Source: Paracoccus nototheniae
GTDB lineage: Bacteria; Pseudomonadota; Alphaproteobacteria; Rhodobacterales; Rhodobacteraceae
Direction of reading: 5' to 3'
Length of the DNA: 64,000 nt
Assembly: GCF_004335005.1 (NCBI RefSeq)
Contig: NZ_RQRT01000005.1
Span: 1 to 64,000 of the forward strand
This document shows positions 11,672-22,680 of this stretch, in pieces; the first letter of the stretch is position 1, and each line of letters begins with the position of its first letter. Below the pieces are notes generated by a model. The model was not told where the DNA came from and ran no database searches. It saw only the letters and a program-made list of their open reading frames with translations. The position numbers and the translations under genes are program-made.

Positions 11672-12724
11672 TCAGAACCCCGCCTTGATCTTCTCGAACT
11701 CTTCCAGCTGCCGCTGGCGTTGTTCAGGGTCGTTGGGCGTCTGCGCCAGAACCGGCACATCGATATCGGCCAGCCCCTCGGCCACGGCGGGCTCATCCGC
11801 GATGGTGGCCATCGCCTCGGTCGAGGTATGGCCATAGCCAATCGTGTCCAGCAGCGCCTTGCCGGCCGACGGCTCGAGCCAGGCATTGATGAAATCATAG
11901 GCCTTGTCTTCGCTGCCCGGGCCGTCCTTGACGTTCACATAGCCGCAGAAGAAAGTCGACGACCCCTCGACCGCCTCGCGCTGGAAACCGACGGGATAGT
12001 TGTCGGCCTGCAGATAGACGACGCCGTCGTTCCACGACCAGGCGATATCCACTGCACCCGAGGCCATCAGCTGCGCCTGTTCCGACGGATCGGCCCAATA
12101 GGCCGCGACATTCATATGCGCCTCGCGCAGCCATGCGGCGGCGGCGGCGAACTGCTCGTCCGTCACGCCGTCCCAATCGGTCACGCCGGTCGCCAGATAG
12201 GCCAGCGCCCAGACATCGTCCGAACTGTCGGGCAGCGAGGTGCGGCCCTGATATTTGGGATCGGTAAAGACGCCCAGACTGGCCACATCCTCGGCCGGCA
12301 CCGTCTCGCTGTTATAGGCGATGGCGGTCGCGCCCCAATCGGTCGGGATGAACCAGACGCCCGCGTCGTCGCGAAACACTTCGCTGTCCAGAAAGCGTTC
12401 GTCGATCTTGTCGAAATTCGGGATGCGGTCGGTGTCCCAGGGCTCGATCAACCCTGCATCGCGGTATTTGCCGACCATCTGGCTGCAGGGATGGATGACA
12501 TCGGCCCGGAACCCCGATGCGACTTTCTGGAAGGCCTCGTCGTCATCGCCGTAAAAGGCATAGGTCGGGCTGTCGCCATGCGTGTCCACATAGGACTGAA
12601 AGATCGACGGCTCCTCGAACCCCGCCCAATCGAACACGGTCAGCTCGGGATCGGCGGCCAGGGCGGGCAGGACCGCGACGGGCAGGGCGGCGGCGGCGAG
12701 GATGGTGGTGCTCAGCAAGCGCAT
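11672..12724 (-). CDS. Orphan periplasmic solute-binding protein, PotD/PotF-like
   Basis: A 350-residue exported protein with a signal peptide of about 23 residues (ALPVAVLPALA) and the class of fold used for spermidine and putrescine: a mature start at ADPELTVFDWAGFEEP, and aromatic- and acid-rich pocket segments (FIPTDWGATAIAYNSE, SWNDGVVYL). No permease or ATPase gene lies beside it, so its transporter must be elsewhere. The start at 12724 gives the signal peptide; the frame is open upstream without one. Polyamine is the best guess for ligand; other small cations or amino acids are possible. Confidence 0.75.
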   Translation of the reverse strand: MRLLSTTILAAAALPVAVLPALAADPELTVFDWAGFEEPSIFQSYVDTHGDSPTYAFYGDDDEAFQKVASGFRADVIHPCSQMVGKYRDAGLIEPWDTDRIPNFDKIDERFLDSEVFRDDAGVWFIPTDWGATAIAYNSETVPAEDVASLGVFTDPKYQGRTSLPDSSDDVWALAYLATGVTDWDGVTDEQFAAAAAWLREAHMNVAAYWADPSEQAQLMASGAVDIAWSWNDGVVYLQADNYPVGFQREAVEGSSTFFCGYVNVKDGPGSEDKAYDFINAWLEPSAGKALLDTIGYGHTSTEAMATIADEPAVAEGLADIDVPVLAQTPNDPEQRQRQLEEFEKIKAGF

Positions 12725-12817
12725 GAAATCGGGCCTCTCTGTGGTCGGATTTTTCCTGACGCTAGCGGCGCCATCCGCCCCGCGCAAGCGTTTCACGCCA
12801 TCGCCCCGCCCGCCTGC

Positions 12818-13561
12818 TCAGCGCATCCGCAATGCGCCGTCCAGACGGATCGTTTCGCCGTTCAGATAGTCGTTTTCGACGATGAAGGCCGCCAGCCGGG
12901 CATATTCCGACGGATCGCCAAGCCGCTTGGGAAAGGTCACCTCGGCGGACAGGCTGTCCTGAACCTCGGATGGCAGCCCCGCCAGCATGGGCGTGGCAAA
13001 GATCCCCGGCGCGATGGCGCAGACGCGGATGCCCATGCCCGCCAGATCGCGGGCCAGAGGCAGGGTCATCCCCGCGATCCCCGCCTTCGAGGCCGCATAG
13101 GCCGCCTGACCCTTCTGCCCGTCAAAGGCCGCGATCGAGGCCGTGTTCACGATCACCCCGTTCTGATCGCGCCCGTTCGCGGCCATCCGTTCGCAGGCCA
13201 GCCGCAGGACATTGAAGCTGCCGATCAGGTTCACCTCGATCGTGCGGCGGAAACTGTCCAGCGGATGCGGCCCGTCGCGGCCCAGCACCCGCGCGCCGGT
13301 GACGATGCCCGCGCAGTTCACGCAGACATTGATGCCGCCCATGATGGCCACCGCATGATCCAGCGCCGCCGTCACGCTGGCCTCGTCCGTCACATCGGTC
13401 TGCGCAAAGCCCGCGCCGATGGCCGCTGCCGCATCTGCACCGCCCGCATCGCGGTCCAGAACCACCACCTGTGCCCCCCTGCTGCGGAAATGCGCCGCCG
13501 TCGCCGCCCCCAACCCCGAGGCGCCTCCGGTCACGATGACCCGACTTGTCTGCAGCTCCAT
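12818..13561 (-). CDS. Short-chain dehydrogenase, 3-hydroxyacyl-CoA dehydrogenase type 2-like
   Basis: A 247-residue classical SDR. The NAD-binding TGGASGLG motif is near residue 12, NCAG replaces the usual NNAG, and the catalytic Ser ([10 protein letters not shown]) and YAASK are present. The ending ([32 protein letters not shown]) matches the bacterial relatives of HSD17B10, which oxidise 3-hydroxyacyl-CoA in fatty-acid or isoleucine breakdown. The start at 13561 has a GGGAGGGGA Shine-Dalgarno. It is a likely single-gene unit. Substrate is inferred from family resemblance only. Confidence 0.8.
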   Translation of the reverse strand: MELQTSRVIVTGGASGLGAATAAHFRSRGAQVVVLDRDAGGADAAAAIGAGFAQTDVTDEASVTAALDHAVAIMGGINVCVNCAGIVTGARVLGRDGPHPLDSFRRTIEVNLIGSFNVLRLACERMAANGRDQNGVIVNTASIAAFDGQKGQAAYAASKAGIAGMTLPLARDLAGMGIRVCAIAPGIFATPMLAGLPSEVQDSLSAEVTFPKRLGDPSEYARLAAFIVENDYLNGETIRLDGALRMR

Positions 13562-13674
13562 GATCCCCTCCCGTTGATCGTCATGGGTCGGTTCTGCCAC
13601 GGGCCGCTGCCGCCGCCAAGATCGCGCTTGCCAGGGCCCCCCCCAAGATCGGCCCCTCGATCAGCCCCCCGGGA

Positions 13675-14559
13675 TCAGTCGCGCAACAGATCCGGCCCGC
13701 CCGCGATCAGCGGATCGCGCGTTCCGATGGCGGCCATGTCCTTGCCCGCATAATCGATCGCGCCCAGAATGGTCTGGATCGCCGCGATCCGCGCCCGTCG
13801 CTTGTCATCCGACCGGATGACCGTCCAGGGCACGATGGGCGAATGCGACCGTTCCATCGTGTCGCGGATGGCGGCGGTGTAATCGTCCCACCGCGCCAGC
13901 CCGTCCACGTCGATGGGGCTCAGCTTCCATTGCTTCAGCGGATCCTGTTCGCGGTCCAGAAAGCGGCGCAACTGTTCGGCGCGACCCACATTCAGCCACA
14001 GCTTGACCAGGATCACCCCGTCATCGACCAGCAGCTGTTCGAATCCCGGAAGCTGCCGGAAGAACGCCGCCCGCTGCAGGTCCGACGAAAAGCCGAAGAC
14101 CCGTTCCACCACGCCGCGATTGTACCAGCTGCGGTCGAACAGCGCGATTTCCCCGGCGCCGGGCAGCCAGTCCACATAGCGTTGGAAATACCATTGCCCC
14201 ATCTCGCGCTCATTGGGCTTGGGCAGGGCCACGATGCTGGCCGACCGGGGGTTCAGATTCTCGCGCACGCGCTCGATCGTGCCGCCCTTGCCGGCGGCGT
14301 CGCGCCCCTCGAACAGCACGACCAAGCGCTTGCCGGTGGCGATGACGTCATGCATCATCCGCACCAGCTGGACCTGCAGCGCGTCCATCTGCGCTGTGTA
14401 ATCGTCCTTGGCCATTTCCGCGTCATAGGGGAAATCGGCGTCCAGAATGTCCTTGGACCCGGCCTTGTCCAGCGCCTTGCGGATGGCGCCGGGCGCCCCC
14501 GATTTCAGATAGTCGCCGATCTTTCCGACCAACGGCAGATCCGGCAATGCGCTGCTCAT
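13675..14559 (-). CDS. ppk2: Polyphosphate kinase 2 (class I)
   Basis: A 294-residue cytosolic kinase that uses polyphosphate to phosphorylate nucleoside diphosphates. Walker A is [11 protein letters not shown] (residues 84-94), the lid-arginine region follows, and Walker B is FDRSWYNRG (from 141). A single domain of this length is typical of PPK2 class I. It starts 3 bp after the stop of the homoserine acetyltransferase gene and is probably co-transcribed with it and with the upstream ATPase gene. Confidence 0.9.
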   Translation of the reverse strand: MSSALPDLPLVGKIGDYLKSGAPGAIRKALDKAGSKDILDADFPYDAEMAKDDYTAQMDALQVQLVRMMHDVIATGKRLVVLFEGRDAAGKGGTIERVRENLNPRSASIVALPKPNEREMGQWYFQRYVDWLPGAGEIALFDRSWYNRGVVERVFGFSSDLQRAAFFRQLPGFEQLLVDDGVILVKLWLNVGRAEQLRRFLDREQDPLKQWKLSPIDVDGLARWDDYTAAIRDTMERSHSPIVPWTVIRSDDKRRARIAAIQTILGAIDYAGKDMAAIGTRDPLIAGGPDLLRD

Positions 14560-14562
14560 GGC

Positions 14563-15489
14563 TTACCCCTCTCCGATACGCGACATGTCATACCATGTCG
14601 TCTGATAGATGTCGTTGATCCAGTTGCCGACCAGCAGATGGGCATGGCTGCGCCACCGGTTCGAGGGCATCTGCCCCGGATCGTCGCCGGGATAATAGTT
14701 CACGGGCACGCGGACGGGCTTGCCCGCCGCCACATCGCGGTCATATTCCTCTTTCAGCGTCGTGCTGTCATATTCGAAATGGTTGAACACATAGATCGCC
14801 CGATGGCCCGGATCGGCCAGCAGGCAGGGGCCGACCTCGGGGCTGGCCAAAAGCGTGGTCAGCGCCGGGCGGGCGTCGATATCTGTGGCGCGCACCTCGG
14901 TCCAGCGACTGACCGGCACCAGCACCTCGTCCGAGAAGCCCCGCAGATAGGGCGAGGCCGGGGCCAGATTGCGATGCCGGAAACAGCCAAAGGCCTTGGC
15001 GGGCAGCGGGTGCTTGGGCAGGCCGTGGAAATGCCAGGCCATCGCCATGCCGCCCCAGCAGACGCCGAAGGTCGAATGCACATGGGTCTGCGTCCAGGCA
15101 AAGACGCGCTGCAATTCATCCCAATAGGTCACCTCTTCGAAGGACAGATGCTCGATCGGCGCGCCGGTGATGATCAGCCCATCGAATTTCTCGCCCGAGG
15201 CCTCGACCTCGCGAAACGGGCGATAGAAACTCTCCAGATGGTCGGCGGCGGTGTTGCGGCTTTCGTGATCCGACATGCGGATCAGCTGAAAATCGATCTG
15301 CAACGGGGTGGCGCCGATCAGCCGGGCGAACTGGTTCTCGGTCTGGATCTTCTTGGGCATCAGGTTCAGCAGCGCGATCCGCAAGGGGCGGATGTCCTGC
15401 GTCGCGGCCCGGCCCGGCGACATGACCATGACGCCTTCATCCGACAGGATGCGATAGGCGGGCAGGCTTTCGTTCAGCGTGATGGGCAT
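14563..15489 (-). CDS. metAA: Homoserine O-acetyltransferase (MetA family, MetAA)
   Basis: A 308-residue enzyme of the MetA family that acylates homoserine for methionine synthesis. The nucleophile is C144 in FGVCWGG and the catalytic Glu lies in HFEYD. The residue that sets acyl-CoA choice (111 in E. coli, Gly in succinyl enzymes, Glu in acetyl enzymes) is E113 here in TGAPIEHL, so acetyl-CoA is predicted. The family name MetA often leads to succinyltransferase labels, which I think would be wrong here. It is in a tight operon with a P-loop ATPase upstream and ppk2 downstream (3-bp gaps on both sides). Confidence 0.9.
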   Translation of the reverse strand: MPITLNESLPAYRILSDEGVMVMSPGRAATQDIRPLRIALLNLMPKKIQTENQFARLIGATPLQIDFQLIRMSDHESRNTAADHLESFYRPFREVEASGEKFDGLIITGAPIEHLSFEEVTYWDELQRVFAWTQTHVHSTFGVCWGGMAMAWHFHGLPKHPLPAKAFGCFRHRNLAPASPYLRGFSDEVLVPVSRWTEVRATDIDARPALTTLLASPEVGPCLLADPGHRAIYVFNHFEYDSTTLKEEYDRDVAAGKPVRVPVNYYPGDDPGQMPSNRWRSHAHLLVGNWINDIYQTTWYDMSRIGEG

Positions 15490-15492
15490 GGC

Positions 15493-16356
15493 TCAGACAT
15501 CCTTGCGCGCGATGGCGCGGGCGATCAGATCGGTGAAATCGGCAGGGCTTCGCACCTCGGCCACCTCTTCGGCCAGCACGGTGACGCCACGCCGGGCCAT
15601 GGCCTCATAGCGGGGCTGGCGGTGCGCCAGCGCCCGGGCATAGGTCCAGCGGATGAAATCATCGGGATTGACCTGCGTGCCCTCCAGTCCCTTCTCGACG
15701 CGATAGGCGATCCAGGCGGCCTCCAGGAACTGCGGCTGGTAATACATCGGCTTCGGCGCTCGGTCAAAGCGGCGGACCAGTTCGGCGGTATGGGCGTCGC
15801 TGCCCTTGATCCAGACCAGCAGCAGATCGCGCTCCAGCGCTGCCAGAACCGGATCCTCGGGGTCATGCGGATCGACCACCTCGCAGATCGATCCGCCACT
15901 GTCGCAGACGAAATGGGGCAGGGCATAGATGGCGCGCGACCGCTCCATGAAATGGCGCGTGTCCAGCAGCGACGCGATCTCGGCCCGCCGGTGCTGATCC
16001 TGACGCAGGCAGTAGTCGTCAAAGGGCAGCCCGCCGCGGCTCTCGCTGCCCGGCTTGCCCAGATAGGTCGATAGGGGCGCCAGATTGTCAAAGGTGATGT
16101 TGCTGGCGATATAGACGCTGTCCGACATCAGCAATTCGCGCAGAAACGGCACCTTCATCGCCTCGCGCTTGAAGTTGTCGGCGATGTACTCGCCCATATA
16201 GCGGGTGCCGATCCGGTAATCGACGCTGTAATGAAACCAGTCCCCGGTGCCGCGCAGCAAGGATGCCAGATAAGTCTTGCCCAGACCCGACATGCCGAAC
16301 AGCACGACCCGGTGAGAGGCCGCCGCCCGCCATTCCTCTGCGCTGCGATAGATCAT
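15493..16356 (-). CDS. P-loop ATPase of unknown function, first gene of the metAA-ppk2 operon
   Basis: A 287-residue protein with a clear Walker A, GMSGLGKT, at residues 21-28. I cannot name a family. The centre is Asp/Arg-rich and the C-terminal half is helical. A second ATG, at 16356, is preferred over 16362 because the GGGAAGGA Shine-Dalgarno lies 6 nt before it and would touch the first ATG. Its stop is 3 bp from the homoserine acetyltransferase start. The sequence is soluble, with no signal peptide. Context (methionine synthesis plus polyphosphate-driven NTP supply) does not settle a role; a small-molecule or nucleotide kinase is possible. Confidence 0.75.
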   Translation of the reverse strand: MIYRSAEEWRAAASHRVVLFGMSGLGKTYLASLLRGTGDWFHYSVDYRIGTRYMGEYIADNFKREAMKVPFLRELLMSDSVYIASNITFDNLAPLSTYLGKPGSESRGGLPFDDYCLRQDQHRRAEIASLLDTRHFMERSRAIYALPHFVCDSGGSICEVVDPHDPEDPVLAALERDLLLVWIKGSDAHTAELVRRFDRAPKPMYYQPQFLEAAWIAYRVEKGLEGTQVNPDDFIRWTYARALAHRQPRYEAMARRGVTVLAEEVAEVRSPADFTDLIARAIARKDV

Positions 16357-16465
16357 CGACATTCCTTCCCTGACCCGCGCCCCTAGGTAATCGCCCCGCC
16401 CGCCCTTGGAAAGACCTGCCGCACCCGCGCGCCTCCGACCGCGCCGCCCGATCCCTGCCTTACCC

Positions 16466-16516
16466 TTTCATCTTGGCGGAAATATCCCGGGGGGTCAGGG
16501 GGGCTGGCCCCCCTGC
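16466..16516 (-). repeat. Dispersed GC-hairpin/ATATTTTT repeat, copy B
   Basis: On the minus strand the stem CAGGGGGG/CCCCCCTG (16515-16496) is followed by CCCCCCGGGATATTTCC and a GCCAAGATGAAA tail, the same subtype as copy A. It lies 82 bp after the stop of the minus-strand porin gene, just beyond a conventional terminator, in the same orientation as the gene. Confidence 0.8.
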
Positions 16517-16539
16517 AACCGCCCATCCCGAACGCGAAA

Positions 16540-16564
16540 CGGCCCCGTCACAAGGACGGGGCCG
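16540..16564 (-). terminator. Terminator of the FadL-like gene
   Basis: GGCCCCGTC (16541-16549) and GACGGGGCC (16555-16563) form a 9-bp stem, extended by one C-G pair, with a 5-nt loop, 34 bp after the porin stop. Only a short T stretch follows on the minus strand. Confidence 0.7.
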
Positions 16565-16597
16565 CTTGCTCAGATCATCGTCATCCGCCGCGGGCGA

Positions 16598-17725
16598 TCA
16601 GAAGCTGTACCCGATCCGCACACCCACGCCCCAGGCATGGCTGTCATCAACCGTGGCGACCTCGGTCTTGGCCCCGGTCGCGCCGATCCCAAGATCCGAC
16701 CCGCCCAGCTTGGTATAGTTGATGCCTGTCGTGATCTTGAACTTGTCCATCGTATAGATGGCGGCCAGCGTGATCGCCTTGCGGCCATTGGTCGGCGCCA
16801 GCGGCGAGACGGTGTCGCCTTCGCTCGGCTCATAGAGGAACGAGACGGAACCAGCCCAGTTGTCGTTGAAATTCCGACCCACGCCCAGGGTATAGGTGGT
16901 CGTGTCCTCGACCTCGACCAAAGGAATGTCTCCGATGGGCGAGACGATCGGGAACAGGAAGTTGTCCACCACGAACTCGGACCATTTCACCCAACGGACC
17001 GAACCGAACAGCAAGGTGTCTGCGGCGATCCCGGTCTGCCCTTCCAGCGTCCAGCTGCGCGGCGTCTTCACCGTGTAATCGCCGGTGAAGGCGATCGGCA
17101 GCGGGCCGCCGCTTTCGGTCATCTGAAAATCATGCTCGATGGGCGAATTATACGTCAACGAGATGCGGCCCGCGATGTCGGGAATCTCATAGGCCGCGCC
17201 GATCACATAGCCCGCCCCCCATTCGTCATCGATATCCAGATTGTAGCCTCTGGTCGCCTGATAACCGGCCCCCTCCAAAGTCAGGCCGCCATCGGCACGC
17301 GAGGCGCGAATACCGCCATGAACCGAGAAATTGTTCATGAACTTATAGCGCGCCAGCGCCGTATAGGTGACGGAATTGACCACGACTTTCGTTCCGCCAA
17401 GAACCGGCGATCCTTCCGGCGGCAGCGGATAGCGGATATCGGCGCCGAACGGCTGCTCGACGATGATCGCGCCCGAAAGGCTTGGCGTGAACTGGTGCTT
17501 ATAGCCCAACCCGGCAAAGCCATAGCCCTGTGCCACGTCGCCCAGATCAAATCCGGCGACATCGGTGCCCTCGACCGTCGGGTCGACCGCGCCAAAGCTC
17601 AGCTCGGCGTAATTGCCCTCTTCGAACAGGATGCCCAAAGACTGCGGCGCCCGCTCGATCCCCCCGGCCAGCAGCGGGGTCGTCCCCGCCAGCAACGCAG
17701 CCATGCCCGTGATTGCGAATTTCAT
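16598..17725 (-). CDS. Outer-membrane FadL/OmpP1-family channel
   Basis: A 375-residue exported protein with a signal peptide ending near residue 20 (TTPLLA), a hatch-like N-terminal segment and alternating beta-strand sequence through to a terminal Phe (RIGYSF), the usual signature for outer-membrane barrel assembly. The family imports long-chain fatty acids and other hydrophobic molecules. It is a single-gene unit, divergent from guaB, with its own terminator downstream. Substrate is not readable from sequence. Confidence 0.8.
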   Translation of the reverse strand: MKFAITGMAALLAGTTPLLAGGIERAPQSLGILFEEGNYAELSFGAVDPTVEGTDVAGFDLGDVAQGYGFAGLGYKHQFTPSLSGAIIVEQPFGADIRYPLPPEGSPVLGGTKVVVNSVTYTALARYKFMNNFSVHGGIRASRADGGLTLEGAGYQATRGYNLDIDDEWGAGYVIGAAYEIPDIAGRISLTYNSPIEHDFQMTESGGPLPIAFTGDYTVKTPRSWTLEGQTGIAADTLLFGSVRWVKWSEFVVDNFLFPIVSPIGDIPLVEVEDTTTYTLGVGRNFNDNWAGSVSFLYEPSEGDTVSPLAPTNGRKAITLAAIYTMDKFKITTGINYTKLGGSDLGIGATGAKTEVATVDDSHAWGVGVRIGYSF

Positions 17726-19404
<1,679 letters not shown>

Positions 19405-19417
19405 TGCGGGGCAGCGG

Positions 19418-20464
19418 TCATGCCGGGGCTGACTCCTCTGGCATGACCTCGACCACCACCGACAGGCCGGGCACCAGCGCCTCGGACCCGGGCTGACCCG
19501 GATCAATGGCGATGCGGACGGGCAGGCGCTGTGCGATCTTGGTGAAATTGCCGGTCGCATTCGTGCCTGACAGCAGCCCGAATTCGGAGGCCGTCGCCGG
19601 AGAGAACGCCTCGATCCGTCCTGTAAAGACCCGCCCCGGCACCGCATCCACGGTGAATTGCGCCTTATCGCCGCTCTGCATCCCGGCCAGCGCGGTTTCG
19701 CGGAAATTGGCGATCACCCAGAGATCGGCGCCGACTTCGCTGACCAGCGCGGTTCCCGGCGTCACATATTGCCCCGGCTGGACCGATACGGCGCCAAGCC
19801 GCCCGTCCTGCCGGGCGCGGATGACGGTGTTGTCCAGATCGATCCGGGCCAGTTCGACCGTGGCCTCGGCCCCCGCGATCTCGGCCTCGAAGGCGGACAG
19901 GGACACGCGGGCGGATGCTGCGGCCTCGGTCTGGACATCGCGCTGCGCCTCGGACTGGGCCACGGCGGCGCGGGCCTGTTCCAGTGCCAGCTGCGACTGA
20001 TCGGCCGCCGAGGCCGAGGCCACGCCCCGGTCCTGCAGCGCCCCGGTGCGGTTCCAGCCCGCCTGCGCGGTTTCCAAAGCCGACCGGGCCGATTGGACGG
20101 CAGCCGCGCTGGCCCGCAGCGCCGCATCGGCCGAGGTCACGCTTTGACGCCCGACATCCAGCGCGGCGCGGGCGGCGGCCAGCCCGGCCTCGGCCTGCGC
20201 CAGCTTCTGGCGCGCGATGCGGTTGTCGATCCGCGCGATCACATCGCCCTTGCGGACGGTCTGGAAATCGCGCGCCTCGACCGCGCTGACATAGCCCGCG
20301 ACCTGCGGCGCCAGCGTGGTGATATGGCCGCGCAGATAGGCGTTCTCGGTCCGGGGATCGGACGCGGAAAAAGGCGGCAGATGCCATGCGAACAGCAGCA
20401 GCAGGACGCCTGCGGCGCCTATGATCAGGGCGATGGCGGTGGGAAGCAGTCGGGTCTTGGTCAT
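19418..20464 (-). CDS. Multidrug efflux membrane-fusion protein, EmrA/HlyD family
   Basis: A 348-residue periplasmic adaptor anchored by one N-terminal membrane span (about residues 8-28). Two biotinyl-lipoyl-like halves flank a long Ala/Gln-rich coiled-coil hairpin at about residues 90-200, and a beta-barrel follows. It pairs with the DHA2-type MFS pump encoded just upstream (4-bp overlap), as in EmrAB. No outer-membrane channel gene is adjacent, so a TolC-like partner must lie elsewhere. Confidence 0.85.
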   Translation of the reverse strand: MTKTRLLPTAIALIIGAAGVLLLLFAWHLPPFSASDPRTENAYLRGHITTLAPQVAGYVSAVEARDFQTVRKGDVIARIDNRIARQKLAQAEAGLAAARAALDVGRQSVTSADAALRASAAAVQSARSALETAQAGWNRTGALQDRGVASASAADQSQLALEQARAAVAQSEAQRDVQTEAAASARVSLSAFEAEIAGAEATVELARIDLDNTVIRARQDGRLGAVSVQPGQYVTPGTALVSEVGADLWVIANFRETALAGMQSGDKAQFTVDAVPGRVFTGRIEAFSPATASEFGLLSGTNATGNFTKIAQRLPVRIAIDPGQPGSEALVPGLSVVVEVMPEESAPA

Positions 20465-22224
20465 GATTGCGTACTCGGGTTGGGCAAGGGGGCCAGCCGG
20501 TCGCGCAGGACATGCAGCAGCAGCGCCCCGGCGGCCATGGCGGCCAGAAGGAAAGTCAGGCGATAGGCATCGTCATAGGCCATCACCATCGCCTGACGGC
20601 TGGCCTCGGACACAAGGCCGGTGACGGCCTGCGCCTGTCGCATCGCGGCATCGGGCATTTGCTGGGCCAAAGCCCCCGCGCGGGCGGCAATGGCCGCGAC
20701 GGTGGCGGGATCGGTCGGTTGCATCTGGGCGGTCAGATCCTGCAGATGGACGGCCTGCCGGTGGGTGACCAGCGTGCTGAACAAGCCCGCCCCGATCACG
20801 CCCCCCAGACTTTGGGTCGAGATGAACACGATCACGAAGGACAGCAGGTATTGCGGCCCCCGCGCCAGCGCGGCCATCAGCCCGGTCATCATCGCGGGCA
20901 CCATGAACAGCATGCCGGCAAAGGCGATCATCGCCTGACTGACCAGCATTTGCATGGGCCGCGTATCGGGACTGGCATGGCTGTCCATCCAGGCGCCCGC
21001 CATGATCAGGGCCAGCGCGGTCAGGTGAAACGCCGCGATCCGGTCGGGGCGCATCCACCCCACGCAGGCCAGCCCGCCCAGCAGGCTGGCCGCGACGATC
21101 ACCGCGAACAGCCCGGTCATCTGTTCGGGCGCCACGCCAAGCGCCTGAAACATGCGCGGCGCGCCCGCGCTTTGTTCCGACAGGATCAGCCGGAACAGCA
21201 GCAGCGTCGCCGTCAGATGCAGCATGGCCGGGCTGACCAGCCAGCGGATGTCCAGAATGGGCATGCGGCGGTTCAGCTCGATCGCGACGGCCAAGGCCAG
21301 CGCGGCAACGGCCACGACCAGCAGCGCACCGATCCATGGGGCGTCGGTCCAGTCATGCAGCGGCCCCATGACGAAAGCCGCGATCAGCCCGCCAAAGCCC
21401 AGCCCGATCAGCCCAAAGCTGAGCAGGTCCAGCGGCTGGATGACCTTCTGATGCGGCACGGGCCGCAGGGGCAGCAGCCAGACCAGCGCCATCGACACCA
21501 TCGCCAGCGCCAGAGAGGTCAGATGCAGCCAGCCCAAGCCCCCGTCACCGATCAGCGCGGGCGAGACGACCCGTGCCAGAGACGGCCCCGACATCATCAG
21601 GGCCAGCGCAAAGGGCAGGCCAAGCCGCATCTTCCAGGCGGGGGACAAAGGCTCCAGCGTGTAAAGAAACGCCAGCGTGGACAGCGTGGCCGCCGCCGAT
21701 CCCGCCAGAAGCTGAACGATGATGGCCGAGCGCAGATCGGTGATCGACAGCGCCGCGATGGCGACCAGCACCTGCGCGGTGATGCCCCACAGCGCGAACC
21801 GGCGCAGCCCGAACTGGGTGCGCAGCTTGATCAGCATCAGCGGCAGGGCGGTGCGCGGGATCGTATAGGCCACGACCAGCCATGCGGCCTGTGTCGTGGT
21901 CACCCCCAGCTCTGCCGCATAGGCGGGCAGGTTGGCCGAGACGAAGCCCTGTCCCAGCCCCTGCGTCACCGCCAGCGCGGTCGCCGCTGCCAGATAGGCC
22001 AGCGCGCGGGGCAAGGGCAGGGCAGAGTTTTGCGCTGCCGGCGTGGCGGGCTGTTGGTCCGTTCTCTGTGCCGAGGTCGCCTGCGCGGAGCTGGCTTGGG
22101 TGGAGATGGCTTTGGGAGGCGTGGCTTGGGCAGGCGCGGATCGATGGGCCTCGGGGCGCGCAGGCCCTGCGCCTGCCAGAGCGGATGAACCGACCGCGGC
22201 GTCTGCGGGGGTGGGGCCGCTCAT
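20461..22224 (-). CDS. MFS multidrug efflux pump, EmrB/DHA2 family
   Basis: A 587-residue inner-membrane pump with about 14 hydrophobic segments, typical of the DHA2 family that works with EmrA-type adaptors. The first 70 residues or so are an unusual cytoplasmic extension rich in Ala, Gln, Ser, Thr and Pro with repeated QA(S/T) units. It overlaps the marR gene upstream and the adaptor gene downstream by 4 bp each, so the three form a coupled operon. The drug range cannot be read from sequence. Confidence 0.87.
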   Translation of the reverse strand: MSGPTPADAAVGSSALAGAGPARPEAHRSAPAQATPPKAISTQASSAQATSAQRTDQQPATPAAQNSALPLPRALAYLAAATALAVTQGLGQGFVSANLPAYAAELGVTTTQAAWLVVAYTIPRTALPLMLIKLRTQFGLRRFALWGITAQVLVAIAALSITDLRSAIIVQLLAGSAAATLSTLAFLYTLEPLSPAWKMRLGLPFALALMMSGPSLARVVSPALIGDGGLGWLHLTSLALAMVSMALVWLLPLRPVPHQKVIQPLDLLSFGLIGLGFGGLIAAFVMGPLHDWTDAPWIGALLVVAVAALALAVAIELNRRMPILDIRWLVSPAMLHLTATLLLFRLILSEQSAGAPRMFQALGVAPEQMTGLFAVIVAASLLGGLACVGWMRPDRIAAFHLTALALIMAGAWMDSHASPDTRPMQMLVSQAMIAFAGMLFMVPAMMTGLMAALARGPQYLLSFVIVFISTQSLGGVIGAGLFSTLVTHRQAVHLQDLTAQMQPTDPATVAAIAARAGALAQQMPDAAMRQAQAVTGLVSEASRQAMVMAYDDAYRLTFLLAAMAAGALLLHVLRDRLAPLPNPSTQS

Positions 22225-22676
22225 GACCCGCCCATCCGGTCGATATTGGCGGCGATGCGGTCCAGCACGGCGCGGGCGGCCTGCAGATCCTGCGGGGCGA
22301 TGCCCTCCAGCGCGTCGGATCGCAGCTTGCGGCCAAAGCGGGTGATCTGGCTGTCGCGCCCCCGCTCGGTCAGAAACAGGGCGTTCTTGCGCGCATCGCC
22401 CTGAAGGGGACGGCGTTGCAGAAAACCGTCGGTCTCCAGCGCGTCCAGCTGACGTTTGAGGGTGGGCGTCTCGATCCCCAACAGGGCGGCCAGCTGGGTC
22501 TGGCTGATCCCCTCGTTCCGGCTGAGAACGGTGATGACCTGCGCGCGCGCCATGGTCAGCCCCATCCCCCGCGCCACATCGTCATAGTGACGCCGCAGCA
22601 CACGCATCGTGTTCAGCAGCGCATCGATGATGGCCGTATCCGGGGCAAAGGGCGGGGTGTTCAGGTCGTCGGGCAT
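22221..22676 (-). CDS. MarR-family repressor of the efflux operon
   Basis: A 151-residue winged-helix regulator. The recognition region (ISQTQLAALLGIETPTLKRQLDALETDGFLQR) and the wing (GDARKNALFLTERG) are standard for MarR proteins. It is the first gene of an operon with the EmrB- and EmrA-like pump genes. Two palindromic sites begin 5 bp upstream of its start, so it probably represses its own operon and is released by the pump's substrates. Confidence 0.88.
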   Translation of the reverse strand: MPDDLNTPPFAPDTAIIDALLNTMRVLRRHYDDVARGMGLTMARAQVITVLSRNEGISQTQLAALLGIETPTLKRQLDALETDGFLQRRPLQGDARKNALFLTERGRDSQITRFGRKLRSDALEGIAPQDLQAARAVLDRIAANIDRMGGS

Positions 22677-22680
22677 GATC

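Noticed and set aside
16357-16597. SAM-II (metA-type) riboswitch before the methionine operon
   Set aside because: The gap upstream of the first operon gene contains repeat copy B and the porin terminator; I could not find the SAM-II pseudoknot consensus.
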